A DNA stretch of 64,000 bases from Cherax quadricarinatus (taxonomy: Eukaryota > Arthropoda > Malacostraca > Decapoda > Parastacidae): positions 3,974,130 to 4,038,129 of the forward strand of contig NC_091357.1 of NCBI RefSeq assembly GCF_038502225.1, written 5' to 3'. The position numbers were made by a program, and so were the translations under genes. Under the pieces are notes generated by a model. It was not told the origin of the DNA and did no database searches. It worked only from the letters and a program-made list of their open reading frames with translations. Shown piece after piece: positions 43,078 to 56,211 of this stretch (its first letter is position 1; every line of letters starts with the position of its first letter).

Positions 43078-43411
43078 ATGTGTGTGTGTGTGTGTGTACT
43101 CACCTATTTGTGGTTGTAGTTGCAGGAGTAGTCATAGCTCCTGGCCCCGCCTCTTCGCTGATTGCTACTAGGTCCTCTCTCTCCCTGCCCTGTGAGCTCT
43201 ATCATACCTCGCCTTAAAACTATGTATGGTTCTCGCCTCCACTACGTCACTTTCTAGGCTATTCCACGGCCTGACTATTCTATGACTGAAGAAATACTTT
43301 CTAACATCCCTTTGATTCATCTGAGTCTTCAACTTCCAATTGTGACCTCTTGTGTCTGTGTCCCATCTCTGGAATATCCCGTCTTTGTCCACCTTGTCTA
43401 TTCCGCGCAGT

Positions 43412-43449
<38 letters not shown>
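43078..43449 (-). mobile_element. LINE-B 3' end flanked on both sides by (GT)n
   Basis: Left (GT)n 43078-43097, then the LINE-B terminus (TACTCACCTATTTGTGGTTG), the C-terminal codons (DKDGIFQRWDTDTRGHNWKL, YFFSHRIVRPWNSLESDVVE on the minus strand), truncated at CAGTATTTT (about 43415), then (GT)n to 43448. This is the clearest case of a LINE-B copy sitting inside a GT microsatellite. Confidence 0.88.
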
Positions 43450-43450
<1 letters not shown>

Positions 43451-43500
43451 CAACAATACAGCTGTGGAAGTTGAAGAATGAGACACTTGTGTAGCATTTG

Positions 43501-43554
43501 GCAGTCTTTACCGAGGAAACATTTCGCCAGCCAGTGGCTTCTTCAGTCCAGTAC
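43501..43554 (-). ncRNA. Hammerhead ribozyme-like motif, copy 12, left arm (stem III mutated)
   Basis: GTACTGGA, CTGAAGA, stem II GCCA-CTGGC-TGGC, GAAATGTT, TCCTCGGTA. Stem I pairs TACTG:CGGTA where other copies pair TATTG:CAATA, a compensated change. ACGU has become AUGU, which no longer self-pairs fully. Confidence 0.5.
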
Positions 43555-43625
43555 AGAGAAGAACGGTGGAAGATGAGGAGGAGAATGAGGTAATCAGTCC
43601 CTCAGCCTGAAGCATATGCTCGGAG

Positions 43626-43678
43626 AATTAGACTGAGGAAGCCACTGGCTGGCGAAACGTTTCCACGATAAAGATTGC
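43626..43678 (+). ncRNA. Hammerhead ribozyme-like motif, copy 12, right arm (stem I damaged)
   Basis: CTGAGGA fits CUGANGA with N as G; stem II GCCA-CTGGC-TGGC; GAAACGTT; TCC. The left strand reads AATTAGA, which cannot pair well with TCCACG. Confidence 0.45.
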
Positions 43679-43834
43679 CAAATGTTGCACAAGTGACTCA
43701 TTGTTCAACTTACGTTTTTTTTTTTAAATCCATCACAGGTGTAGGAGCTTGTGAAGATGCAGGTGTTACATGCATTCCATAGCACATTGATGCGACTGTT
43801 GTCATGTGATGCCTGTGTTATCTCTTCATACGTG

Positions 43835-43864
43835 CAGGTGCTATAACTGGTGTTATAGCACCTG
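43835..43864. repeat. Perfect 13-bp hairpin at the start of the 16-bp array
   Basis: CAGGTGCTATAAC (43835-43847), loop TGGT, then its exact complement (43852-43864). GGTGCTAT is the core of the 16-bp unit that starts within about 20 bp. Confidence 0.85.
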
Positions 43865-46800
43865 TACATGTGGGCTGTCATACACTGGTGCTGTCATACA
43901 CTGGTGCTATCATACACTGGTGCTGTCATTCACTGGTGCTATCATTCACTGGTGCTGTTATTCACTGGTGCTATCATTCACTGGTGCTATCATTCACTGG
44001 TGCTGTTATTCACTGGTGCTATCATTCACTGGTGCTGTTATTCACTGGTGCTATCATTCACTGGTGCTATCATTCACTGGTGCTGTTATTCACTGGTGCT
44101 ATCATTCACTGGTGCTGTTATTCACTGGTGCTATCATACACTGGTGCTGTCATTCACTGGTGCTATCATTCACTGGTGCTGTTATTCACTGGTGCTATCA
44201 TTCACTGGTGCTATCATTCACTGGTGCTATCATTCACTGGTGCTATCATTCACTGGTGCTGTTATTCACTGGTGCTATCATACACTGGTGCTGTCATTCA
44301 CTGGTGCTATCATTCACTGGTGCTGTTATTCACTGGTGCTATCATTCACTGGTGCTATCATTCACTGGTGCTGTTATTCATTGGTGCTATCATTCACTGG
44401 TGCTATCATTCACTGGTGCTATCATTCACTGGTGCTATCATTCACTGGTGCTGTTATTCACTGGTGCTGTTATTCACTGGTGCTATCATTCACTGGTGCT
44501 ATCATTCACTGGTGCTATCATTCACTGGTGCTATCATTCACTGGTGCTATCATTCACTGGTGCTATCATTCACTGGTGCTGTTATTCACTGGTGCTATCA
44601 TTCACTGGTGCTATCATTCACTGGTGCTATCATTCACTGGTGCTATCATTCACTGGTGCTATCATTCACTGGTGCTATCATTCACTGGTGCTGTTATTCA
44701 CTGGTGCTATCATTCACTGGTGCTATCATTCACTGGTGCTATCATTCACTGGTGCTATCATTCACTGGTGCTATCATTCACTGGTGCTATCATTCACTGG
44801 TGCTGTTATTCACTGGTGCTATCATTCACTGGTGCTATCATTCACTGGTGCTATCATTCACTGGTGCTATCATTCACTGGTGCTATCATTCACTGGTGCT
44901 ATCATTCACTGGTGCTATCATTCACTGGTGCTATCATTCACTGGTGCTATCATTCACTGGTGCTGTTATTCACTGGTGCTATCATTCACTGGTGCTGTCA
45001 TTCACTGGTGCTATCATTCACTGGTGCTGTTATTCACTGGTGCTATCATTCACTGGTGCTATCATTCACTGGTGCTGTTATTCACTGGTGCTATCATTCA
45101 CTGGTGCTATCATTCACTGGTGCTGTTATTCACTGGTGCTATCATTCACTGGTGCTATCATTCACTGGTGCTGTTATTCACTGGTGCTATCATTCACTGG
45201 TGCTATCATTCACTGGTGCTATCATTCACTGGTGCTATCATTCACTGGTGCTATCATTCACTGGTGCTATCATTCACTGGTGCTGTTATTCACTGGTGCT
45301 ATCATTCACTGGTGCTATCATTCACTGGTGCTATCATTCACTGGTGCTATCATTCACTGGTGCTATCATTCACTGGTGCTATCATTCACTGGTGCTATCA
45401 TTCACTGGTGCTATCATTCACTGGTGCTATCATTCACTGGTGCTGTTATTCACTGGTGCTATCATTCACTGGTGCTGTCATTCACTGGTGCTGTCATTCA
45501 CTGGTGCTATCATTCACTGGTGCTGTTATTCACTGGTGCTATCATTCACTGGTGCTATCATTCACTGGTGCTATCATTCACTGGTGCTATCATTCACTGG
45601 TGCTATCATTCACTGGTGCTATCATTCACTGGTGCTATCATTCACTGGTGCTATCATTCACTGGTGCTATCATTCACTGGTGCTATCATTCACTGGTGCT
45701 ATCATTCACTGGTGCTATCATTCACTGGTGCTATCATTCACTGGTGCTATCATTCACTGGTGCTGTTATTCACTGGTGCTATCATTCACTGGTGCTATCA
45801 TTCACTGGTGCTATCATTCACTGGTGCTATCATTCACTGGTGCTATCATTCACTGGTGCTATCATTCACTGGTGCTATCATTCACTGGTGCTATCATTCA
45901 CTGGTGCTATCATTCACTGGTGCTATCATTCACTGGTGCTATCATTCACTGGTGCTATCATTCACTGGTGCTATCATTCACTGGTGCTATCATTCACTGG
46001 TGCTATCATTCACTGGTGCTGTTATTCATTGGTGCTATCATTCACTGGTGCTATCATTCACTGGTGCTGTTATTCATTGGTGCTATCATTCACTGGTGCT
46101 GTCATTCACTGGTGCTGTTATTCATTGGTGCTGTCATTCACTGGTGCTATCATTCACTGGTGCTATCATTCACTGGTGCTATCATTCACTGGTGCTATCA
46201 TTCACTGGTGCTATCATTCACTGGTGCTATCATTCACTGGTGCTATCATTCATTGGTGCTATCATTCACTGGTGCTATCATTCACTGGTGCTATCATTCA
46301 CTGGTGCTATCATACACTGATGCTATCATTCACTGGTGCTGTTATTCATTGGTGCTATCATTCACTGGTGCTATCATTCACTGGTGCTATCATTCACTGG
46401 TGCTATCATTCACTGGTGCTATCATTCACTGGTGCTATCATTCACTGGTGCTATCATTCACTGGTGCTGTTATTCACTGGTGCTATCATTCACTGGTGCT
46501 ATCATTCACTGGTGCTATCATTCACTGGTGCTATCATTTACTGGTGCTATCATTCACTGGTGCTATCATTCACTGGTGCTATCATTCACTGGTGCTATCA
46601 TTCACTGGTGCTATCATTCACTGGTGCTATCATTCACTGGTGCTGTCATTCATTGGTGCTATCATTCACTGGTGCTATCATTCACTGGTGCTGTTATTCA
46701 TTGGTGCTATCATTCACTGGTGCTGTTATTCATTGGTGCTATCATTCACTGGTGCTATCATTCACTGGTGCTGTTATTCATTGGTGCTATCATTCACTGG

Positions 46801-49154
46801 TGCTATCATTCACTGGTGCTATCATTCACTGGTGCTATCATTCACTGGTGCTATCATACACTGATGCTCTCATATACTGGTGCTCTCGTATACTATCATA
46901 CACTGCTGCTGCCATACACTGCTGTCATACACTGGTGCTGTCATACACTGGTGCTGTCATACACTGGTGCTGTCATACACTGGTGCTGTCATACACTGGT
47001 GCTATCTTACACTGGTGCTGCCATACACTGGTGCTGCCATACACTGGTGCTGTCATACACTGCTGCTATCATACACTACTGCTATCATACACTGTTGCTG
47101 TCATACACTGTTGCTGTCATACACTGTTGCTGTCATACACTGTTGCTGTCATACACTGTTGCTGTCATACACTGGTGCTGTCATACACTGGTGCTGTTAT
47201 ACACTGTTGCTTTCATACGCTGGTGCTATCATACACTGGTGCTGTCATACACTGCTGTTATACACTGGTGCTGTCATGCACTGGTGCTGTCATGCACTGG
47301 TGCTGTCATGCACTGGTGCTGTCATGCACTGGTGCTGTCATGCGCTGGTGCTGTCATGCGCTGGTGCTGTCATACATTGGTGCTGTCATACATTGGTGCT
47401 GTCATACACGGGCGCTACCATACACTGGTGCTATCATACACTGCTGCTGTCATACATTGGTGCTGTCATACACTGCTGCTGTCATACACCAGTGCTATCA
47501 TACACTGGTGCTATCATACACTGCTGCTGTCATACATTGGTGCTGTCATACACTGCTGCTGTCATACGCTGGTGCTGTCATACATTGGTGCTGTCATGCA
47601 CTGGTGCTGTCATGCACTGGTGCTACCATACACTGCTGTTATCATACACTGGTGCTGTCATACACTGGTGCTGTCATACACTGGTGCTGTCATACACTGG
47701 TGCTGTCATACACTGGTGCTGTCATACACTGGTGCTGTCATACACTGGTGCTGTCATACACTGGTGCTATCTTACACTGGTGCTGCCATACACTGGTGCT
47801 GCCATACACTGGTGCTGTCATACACTGCTGCTATCATACACTACTGCTATCATACACTGTTGCTGTCATACACTGTTGCTGTCATACACTGTTGCTGTCA
47901 TACACTGTTGCTGTCATACACTGTTGCTGTCATACACTGGTGCTGTCATACACTGGTGCTGTTATACACTGTTGCTTTCATACGCTGGTGCTATCATACA
48001 CTGGTGCTGTCATACACTGCTGTTATACACTGGTGCTGTCATGCACTGGTGCTGTCATGCACTGGTGCTGTCATGCACTGGTGCTGTCATGCACTGGTGC
48101 TGTCATGCGCTGGTGCTGTCATGCGCTGGTGCTGTCATACATTGGTGCTGTCATACATTGGTGCTGTCATACACGGGCGCTACCATACACTGGTGCTATC
48201 ATACACTGCTGCTGTCATACATTGGTGCTGTCATACACTGCTGCTGTCATACACCAGTGCTATCATACACTGGTGCTATCATACACTGCTGCTGTCATAC
48301 ATTGGTGCTGTCATACACTGCTGCTGTCATACGCTGGTGCTGTCATACATTGGTGCTGTCATGCACTGGTGCTGTCATGCACTGGTGCTACCATACACTG
48401 CTGTTATCATACACTGGTGCTGTCATACACTGGTGCTGTCATACACTGGTGCTGTCATACACTGGTGCTGTCATACACTGGTGCTGTCATACACTGGTGC
48501 TATCTTACACTGGTGCTGCCATACACTGGTGCTGCCATACACTGGTGCTGTCATACACTGCTGCTATCATACACTACTGCTATCATACACTACTGCTGTC
48601 ATACACTACTGCTGTCATACACTGTTGCTGTCATACACTGTTGCTGTCATACACTGTTGCTGTCATACACTGTTGCTGTCATACACTGTTGCTGTCATAC
48701 ACTGGTGCTGTCATACACTGGTGCTGTTATACACTGTTGCTTTCATACGCTGGTGCTATCATACACTGGTGCTGTCATACACTGCTGTTATACACTGGTG
48801 CTGTCATGCACTGGTGCTGTCATGCACTGGTGCTGTCATGCACTGGTGCTGTCATACACTGGCGCTACCATACACTGGTGCTATCATACACTGCTGCTGT
48901 CATACATTGGTGCTGTCATACACTGCTGCTGTCATACACCAGTGCTATCATACACTGGTGCTATCATACACTGCTGCTGTCATACATTGGTGCTGTCATA
49001 CACTGCTGCTGTCATACGCTGGTGCTGTCATACATTGGTGCTGTCATGCACTGGTGCTGTCATGCACTGGTGCTGTCATGCACTGGTGCTACCATACACT
49101 GCTGTTATCATACACTGGTGCTGTCATACACTGGTGCTGTCATACACTGGTGCT

Positions 49155-49429
49155 GATAGCACCAGTGAATGATAGCACCAGTGAATGATAGCACCAGTGA
49201 ATGACAGCACCAATGAATAACAGCACCAGTGAATAACAGCACCAGTGAATGATAGCACCAGTGAATGATAGCACCAGTGAATGATAGCACCAATGAATAA
49301 CAGCAGTGAATGATAGCACCAGTGAATGATAGCACCAGTGAATGATAGCACCAATGAATAACAGCACCAGTGAATGATAGCACCAGTGAATGGTAGCACC
49401 AGTGAATGATAGCACCAATGAATAACAGC
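49155..49429. repeat. Inverted block 1 inside the 16-bp array
   Basis: Units run in reverse complement (AGCACCAGTGAATGAT) for 275 bp. The left junction is head to head (ACTGGTGCT-GAT-AGCACCAGT); the right junction has CCAATGAATAACAG facing CTGTTATTCATTGG. Confidence 0.95.
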
Positions 49430-52138
49430 ATCATTCACTGGTACTGTTATTCATTGGTGCTATCATTCACTGGTGCTATCATTCACTGGTGCTGTTATTC
49501 ATTGGTGCTATCATTCACTGGTGCTGTCATTCACTGGTGCTGTTATTCATTGGTGCTATCATTCACTGGTGCTATCATTCACTGGTGCTGTTATTCATTG
49601 GTGCTATCATTCACTGGTGCTATCATTCACTGGTGCTATCATTCACTGGTGCTATCATTCACTGGTGCTGTTATTCATTGGTGCTATCATTCACTGGTGC
49701 TGTCATTCACTGGTGCTATCATTCACTGGTGCTATCATTCACTGGTGCTATCATTCACTGGTGCTATCATTCACTGGTGCTATCATTCACTGGTGCTATC
49801 ATTCACTGGTGCTGTCATTTACTGGTGCTATCATTCACTGGTGCTATCATTCACTGGTGCTATCATTCACTGGTGCTATCATTCACTGGTGCTATCATTC
49901 ACTGGTGCTATCATTCACTGGTGCTATCATTCACTGGTGCTATCATTCACTGGTGCTATCATTCACTGGTGCTATCATTCACTGGTGCTGTTATTCATTG
50001 GTGCTATCATTCACTGGTGCTATCATTCACTGGTGCTATCATTCACTGGTGCTATCATTCACTGGTGCTATCATTCACTGGTGCTATCATTCACTGGTGC
50101 TGTTATTCATTGGTGCTATCATTCACTGGTGCTATCATTCACTGGTGCTATCATTCACTGGTGCTATCATTCACTGGTGCTATCATTCACTGGTGCTGTT
50201 ATTCACTGGTGCTGTTATTCACTGGTGCTATCATTCACTGGTGCTATCATTCACTGGTGCTATCATTCACTGGTGCTATCATTCACTGGTGCTATCATTC
50301 ACTGGTGCTATCATTCACTGGTGCTATCATTCACTGGTGCTCTCGTATACTATCATACACTGCTGCTGCCATACACTGCTATCATACACTGGTGCTGTCA
50401 TACACTGTTGCTGTCATACACTACTGCTGTCATACACTGTTGCTGTCATACACTGTTGCTGTCATACACTGTTGCTGTCATACACTGTTGCTGTCATACA
50501 CTGTTGCTTTCATACGCTGGTGCTGTTATACACTGGTGCTGTCATGCACTGGTGCTGTCATGCACTGGTGCTGTCATGCACTGGTGCTGTCATGCACTGG
50601 TGCTGTCATGCACTGGTGCTGTCATGCACTGGTGCTGTCATGCACTGGTGCTGTCATACACTGGTGCTGTCATACACTGGTGCTGTCATATACTACTGCT
50701 ATCATACACTGTTGCTGTCATACACTGTTGCTGTCATACACTGTTGCTGTCATACACTGTTGCTGTCATACACTGTTGCTGTCATACACTGTTGCTTTCA
50801 TACGCTGTTGCTGTCATACACTGGTGCTGTTATACACTGGTGCTGTCATGCACTGGTGCTGTCATGCACTGGTGCTGTCATGCACTGGTGCTGTCATGCA
50901 CTGGTGCTGTCATGCACTGGTGCTGTCATGCACTGGTGCTGTCATACATTGGTGCTGTCATACATTGGTGCTGTCATACATTGGTGCTGCCATGCACTGG
51001 TGCTGTCATACACTGCTGCTGTCATACATTGGTGCTGTCATACATTGGTGCTGCCATGCACTGGTGCTGTCATACATTGGTGCTGTCATACATTGGTGCT
51101 GTCATACACGGGCGCTACCATACACTGGTGCTATCATACACTGCTGCTGTCATACATTGGTGCTGTCATACACTGCTGCTGTCATACACCAGTGCTATCA
51201 TACACTGGTGCTATCATACACTGCTGCTGTCATACATTGGTGCTGTCATACACTGCTGCTGTCATACGCTGGTGCTGTCATACATTGGTGCTGTCATGCA
51301 CTGGTGCTGTCATGCACTGGTGCTACCATACACTGCTGTTATCATACACTGGTGCTGTCATACACTGGTGCTGTCATACACTGGTGCTGTCATACACTGG
51401 TGCTGTCATACACTGGTGCTATCTTACACTGGTGCTGCCATACACTGGTGCTGCCATACACTGGTGCTGTCATACACTGCTGCTATCATACACTACTGCT
51501 ATCATACACTACTGCTGTCATACACTGTTGCTGTCATACACTGTTGCTGTCATACACTGTTGCTGTCATACACTGTTGCTGTCATACACTGGTGCTGTCA
51601 TACACTGGTGCTGTCATACACTGGTGCTGTTATACACTGTTGCTTTCATACGCTGGTGCTATCATACACTGGTGCTGTCATACACTGCTGTTATACACTG
51701 GTGCTGTCATGCACTGGTGCTGTCATGCACTGGTGCTGTCATGCACTGGTGCTGTCATGCACTGGTGCTGTCATGCACTGGTGCTGTCATGCGCTGGTGC
51801 TGTCATACATTGGTGCTGTCATACATTGGTGCTGTCATACACTGGCGCTACCATACACTGGTGCTATCATACACTGCTGCTGTCATACATTGGTGCTGTC
51901 ATACACTGCTGCTGTCATACACCAGTGCTATCATACACTGGTGCTATCATACACTGCTGCTGTCATACATTGGTGCTGTCATACACTGCTGCTGTCATAC
52001 GCTGGTGCTGTCATACATTGGTGCTGTCATGCACTGGTGCTGTCATGCACTGGTGCTGTCATGCACTGGTGCTACCATACACTGCTGTTATCATACACTG
52101 GTGCTGTCATACACTGGTGCTGTCATACACTGGTGCTG

Positions 52139-52429
52139 ATAGCACCAGTGAATGATAGCACCAGTGAATGATAGCACCAGTAAATGATAGCACCAGTGAA
52201 TGACAGCACCAATGAATAACAGCACCAGTGAATAACAGCACCAGTGAATGATAGCACCAGTGAATGATAGCACCAGTGAATGATAGCACCAATGAATAAC
52301 AGCAGTGAATGATAGCACCAGTGAATGATAGCACCAGTGAATGATAGCACCAATGAATAACAGCACCAGTGAATGATAGCACCAGTGAATGGTAGCACCA
52401 GTGAATGATAGCACCAATGAATAACAGCA
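52139..52429. repeat. Inverted block 2, 2984 bp after block 1
   Basis: Same junctions and internal variants as block 1, with one extra 16-bp unit (containing CCAGTAAATGAT). Together with the similar sequence that follows each block, it marks a ~3-kb duplication inside the array. Confidence 0.95.
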
Positions 52430-54821
52430 TCATTCACTGGTACTGTTATTCATTGGTGCTATCATTCACTGGTGCTATCATTCACTGGTGCTGTTATTCA
52501 TTGGTGCTATCATTCACTGGTGCTATCATTCACTGGTACTGTTATTCATTGGTGCTATCATTCACTGGTGCTATCATTCACTGGTGCTGTTATTCATTGG
52601 TGCTATCATTCACTGGTGCTATCATTCACTGGTGCTGTTATTCATTGGTGCTATCATTCACTGGTGCTGTCATTCACTGGTGCTGTTATTCATTGGTGCT
52701 ATCATTCACTGGTGCTATCATTCACTGGTGCTGTTATTCATTGGTGCTATCATTCACTGGTGCTATCATTCACTGGTGCTATCATTCACTGGTGCTGTTA
52801 TTCATTGGTGCTATCATTCACTGGTGCTGTCATTCACTGGTGCTGTCATTCACTGGTGCTGTCATTCACTGGTGCTGTTATTCATTGGTGCTATCATTCA
52901 CTGGTGCTGTCATTCACTGGTGCTGTCATTCACTGGTGCTATCATTCACTGGTGCTATCATTCACTGGTGCTATCATTCACTGGTGCTATCATTCACTGG
53001 TGCTATCATTCACTGGTGCTGTCATTTACTGGTGCTATCATTCACTGGTGCTATCATTCACTGGTGCTATCATTCACTGGTGCTATCATTCACTGGTGCT
53101 ATCATTCACTGGTGCTATCATTCACTGGTGCTATCATTCACTGGTGCTATCATTCACTGGTGCTGTTATTCATTGGTGCTATCATTCACTGGTGCTATCA
53201 TTCACTGGTGCTATCATTCACTGGTGCTATCATTCACTGGTGCTGTTATTCATTGGTGCTATCATTCACTGGTGCTATCATTCACTGGTGCTATCATTCA
53301 CTGGTGCTATCATTCACTGGTGCTATCATTCACTGGTGCTGTTATTCACTGGTGCTGTTATTCACTGGTGCTATCATTCACTGGTGCTATCATTCACTGG
53401 TGCTATCATTCACTGGTGCTATCATTCACTGGTGCTATCATTCACTGGTGCTATCATTCACTGGTGCTATCATTCACTGGTGCTCTCGTATACTATCATA
53501 CACTGCTGCTGCCATACACTGCTATCATACACTGGTGCTGTCATACACTGTTGCTGTCATACACTACTGCTGTCATACACTGTTGCTGTCATACACTGTT
53601 GCTGTCATACACTGTTGCTGTCATACACTGTTGCTGTCATACACTGTTGCTTTCATACGCTGGTGCTGTTATACACTGGTGCTATCATACACTGGTGCTG
53701 TCATGCACTGGTGCTGTCATGCACTGGTGCTGTCATGCACTGGTGCTGTCATGCACTGGTGCTGTCATGCACTGGTGCTGTCATGCACTGGTGCTGTCAT
53801 ACACTGGTGCTGTCATACACTGGTGCTGTCATATACTACTGCTATCATACACTGTTGCTGTCATACACTGTTGCTGTCATACACTGTTGCTGTCATACAC
53901 TGTTGCTGTCATACACTGTTGCTGTCATACACTGTTGCTTTCATACGCTGTTGCTGTCATACACTGGTGCTGTTATACACTGGTGCTGTCATGCACTGGT
54001 GCTGTCATGCACTGGTGCTGTCATGCACTGGTGCTGTCATGCACTGGTGCTGTCATGCACTGGTGCTGTCATGCACTGGTGCTGTCATACATTGGTGCTG
54101 TCATACATTGGTGCTGCCATGCACTGGTGCTGTCATACACTGCTGCTGTCATACATTGGTGCTGTCATACACTGCTGCTGTCATACGCTGGTGCTGTCAT
54201 ACATTGGTGCTGTCATGCACTGGTGCTGTCATGCACTGTTGCTGTCATACACTGTTGCTGTCATACACTGTTGCTGTCATACACTGTTGCTGTCATACAC
54301 TGCTGTTATCATACACTGGTGCTGTCATACATTGGTGCTGTCATACACTGGTGCTGTCATACACTGGTGCTGTCATACACTGGTGCTGTCATACACTGGT
54401 GCTGTCATACACTGGTGCTGTCATACACTGGTGCTGTCATACACTGGTGCTGTCATACACTGGTGCTGTCATACACTGGTGCTGTCATACACTGGTGCTG
54501 TCATACACTGGTGCTGTCATACACTGGTGCTGTCATACACTGGTGCTGTCATACACTGGTGCTACCATACACTGGTGCTGTCATACACTGGTGCTGTCAT
54601 ACACTGGTGCTGTCATACACTGGTGCTGTCATACACTGGTGCTGTCATACACTGGTGCTGTCATACACTGGTGCTGTCATACACTGGTGCTGTCATACAC
54701 TGGTGCTATCATACACTGGTGCTATCATACACTGGTGCTATCATACACTGGTGCTATCATACACTGGTGCTGTCATACAGTGAGACGTGTGCAGGTGTCG
54801 GCACTTGCACTTACAAAAACA

Positions 54822-54861
54822 GCATCATGTGTCACATGATGCATCATGTGTCACATGATGC
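54822..54861. repeat. Two overlapping perfect 21-bp palindromes
   Basis: GCATCATGTG-T-CACATGATGC at 54822-54842 and again at 54841-54861, sharing GC. They lie 45 bp right of the end of the 16-bp array. Confidence 0.85.
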
Positions 54862-54989
54862 ATCATCCTGTGATCCATGTTGTCTTAGGGAGGACTGACA
54901 ATATGCATGCTCCACGACTGTTCATCTTTCCTTCACCAGATACAAAAGAAATATTACCAGAACACAAGGTGAGAAGTTGTCAAGATGAA

Positions 54990-55140
54990 ACTGGTCAACA
55001 GCCTGGTTGATCAGCCGAGCCTTTATGGCTGTTTGGGGCGATGAGTCACTAGCAGCAACAGCCTGGTTGATCAGCCGGGTTTTTATGTCTGTGTGGGGCT
55101 GTGAGTCACTAGCAGTAACAGCTTGGTTGATTAGGTAGTC
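54990..55140. repeat. 60-bp tandem repeat, about 2.4 copies
   Basis: AACAGCCTGGTTGATCAGCC recurs at 60-bp spacing (GCCTGGTTGA at 55001, 55061; GCTTGGTTGA at 55121), with GGGGC..TGAGTCACTAGCAG between. The sequence resembles the DQPGC-type LINE tail, tandemly multiplied. Confidence 0.75.
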
Positions 55141-55157
55141 AGTGAGGGACTCTGGTT

Positions 55158-55243
55158 CCATAAAAGAAGAGGTAGAAGAGGAGCAAGAAGAAGAGGAGGA
55201 AGACAAGTAGGAAGAGCAGGAAAAAGAGAAGGAAGAAAACTAC
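55158..55243. repeat. Purine-rich tract
   Basis: Nearly all A and G (GAAGAGGTAGAAGAGGAGCA and similar). The minus-strand Ser-rich frame over it is a by-product. Confidence 0.8.
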
Positions 55244-55269
55244 GACTGTATTAGTATTATCAGCATGGG

Positions 55270-55553
55270 GTTAGTAACTGCTAAGCAGTTATTTGTTTCA
55301 TGTTCGCTTCGGGCGATATGCTCGGAACAGTGCATACCCAGAGATCCTTCTCCTTATGTGATATTTGTAGCCTTTGTTCCCGAGCCTGTATTCAGTTTGT
55401 GATCCAATTTGGCCGTCCCCAATCTTGATAAATTTGCATATGCTGGGGTTGAATTCTTGCAGCCACTTGTCAGACCAGACCTGCAACCTGTCCGAGACTA
55501 TGTGAAGTCTTTCCTGGTTCTCGCCTGCTTATTCTCATTAGTTTTACATCTGA
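55270..55553 (-). mobile_element. LINE-B internal fragment
   Basis: Minus strand reads MQVWSDKWLQEFNPSICKFI, KIGDGQIGSQTEYRLGNKGY, matching LINE-B (LQAWSSKWFPELSPAKCKVM, KIGEGQRGLQTEYSLG). The 3' part after RRISGYA is diverged. Confidence 0.75.
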
Positions 55554-55670
55554 GAACATTGTGTGTGCTCACCTGTATGTACATGTGGTTGCAGGGGTCG
55601 AATCACAGCTCCTGGCCCCTCCTCTTCGTTGGTCGTAACTAGGTCCTCTCCCTCCCAACTTCATGAGCTG
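55554..55670 (-). mobile_element. LINE-B 3' end
   Basis: GTGTGTGCTCACCTGTATGT, GTTGCAGGGGTCGAATCACA, CTCCTGGCCCCTCCTCTTCG and CTAGGTCCTCTCCCTCCC: the terminal ~100 bp, adjoining a short GTGTGTG. It abuts the previous fragment in the same orientation. Confidence 0.75.
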
Positions 55671-56210
55671 TGTGAGATGTAACACAAGGATCATGCGGCA
55701 GAAGTGTATCATGTAAGTACATAGAAACCACTGTTAAGAGTACACAATCTGAGTTAGTACATTTGTGATAACTAGTAGTGTTGCAGTGAATGCAGGTGAT
55801 ATCACCACCTAGTCTAGTGCTGCACTACACAGGTCTCCCTAGTTTTTGCTACCCAAGCCAAGCCAGGCTCAAAGTTGGTTAGGTTAATGGCGTTTAAAGG
55901 TTACTCCACGGAGGTCATTAAGGCTGCACGTTACCTGTTCACCACAAACAAGGAATACTTTTATCCTTATATATATAAATAATATATATAAATTATATAA
56001 TATATTTAGCTCAAGATCTTTCGCACTTATGAGTCGTCAGGAGCTATGTAATGTTGCAAGCCCAGTCCCACACAGGTTGAGAGGAAATTCTCTGAGGCAA
56101 GGTGGTATGTACACACTGCGGTGTACTGAGCCTCTTCAGCCTCAAATGATTTCGTTCGTTTTCTGACGCACCTTTGTCTTCTTTTGCAACGATACTAGAA
56201 TCTATGTGGG
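55671..56210. other. Unassigned; short TA-rich patch at 55968-56012
   Basis: An AT-rich alternating stretch (TATATATAAATAATATATAT) at 55968-56012; otherwise nothing recognised. Confidence 0.4.
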
Positions 56211-56211
56211 G

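Larger units (their letters stand above)
43467..43712. mobile_element. FB foldback element, copy 12
   Basis: Arms start GAAGTTGAAGAATGAGACAC (43467) and end with its complement (to about 43712). Minus-strand hammerhead 43501-43554 has CTGAAGA but GAAATGTT (the CpG has become TG). Plus-strand hammerhead 43626-43678 has CTGAGGA and GAAACGTT but its stem I 5' strand is disrupted by a deletion. Confidence 0.8.
43872..54778. repeat. 10.9-kb array of a 16-bp unit, about 680 copies
   Basis: The unit is CACTGGTGCTATCATT with two main types: TCATTCA (43905-46850, 49430-50345, 52430-53485) and TCATACA with CTGTTGCTG/CTGCTGCTG/CATGCACTG variants (46850-49154, 50346-52138, 53486-54778). Long-range copies include TATCTTAC-containing blocks at 47003, 47768, 48501 and 51420. 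Since 16 leaves remainder 1 on division by 3, all forward frames stay open (up to 1788 codons) with a 16-residue cycle. No coding role is supported. Confidence 0.97.

Noticed and set aside
43806..54898. Open frames up to 1788 codons across the 16-bp array
   Set aside because: All three forward frames are open because 16 mod 3 is 1 and the unit lacks in-frame stops; no domain, start context or conservation beyond the repeat.
54922..55206. 94-codon Ser-rich minus-strand frame
   Set aside because: Made of a purine-rich tract plus a 60-bp tandem repeat of LINE-tail-like sequence.
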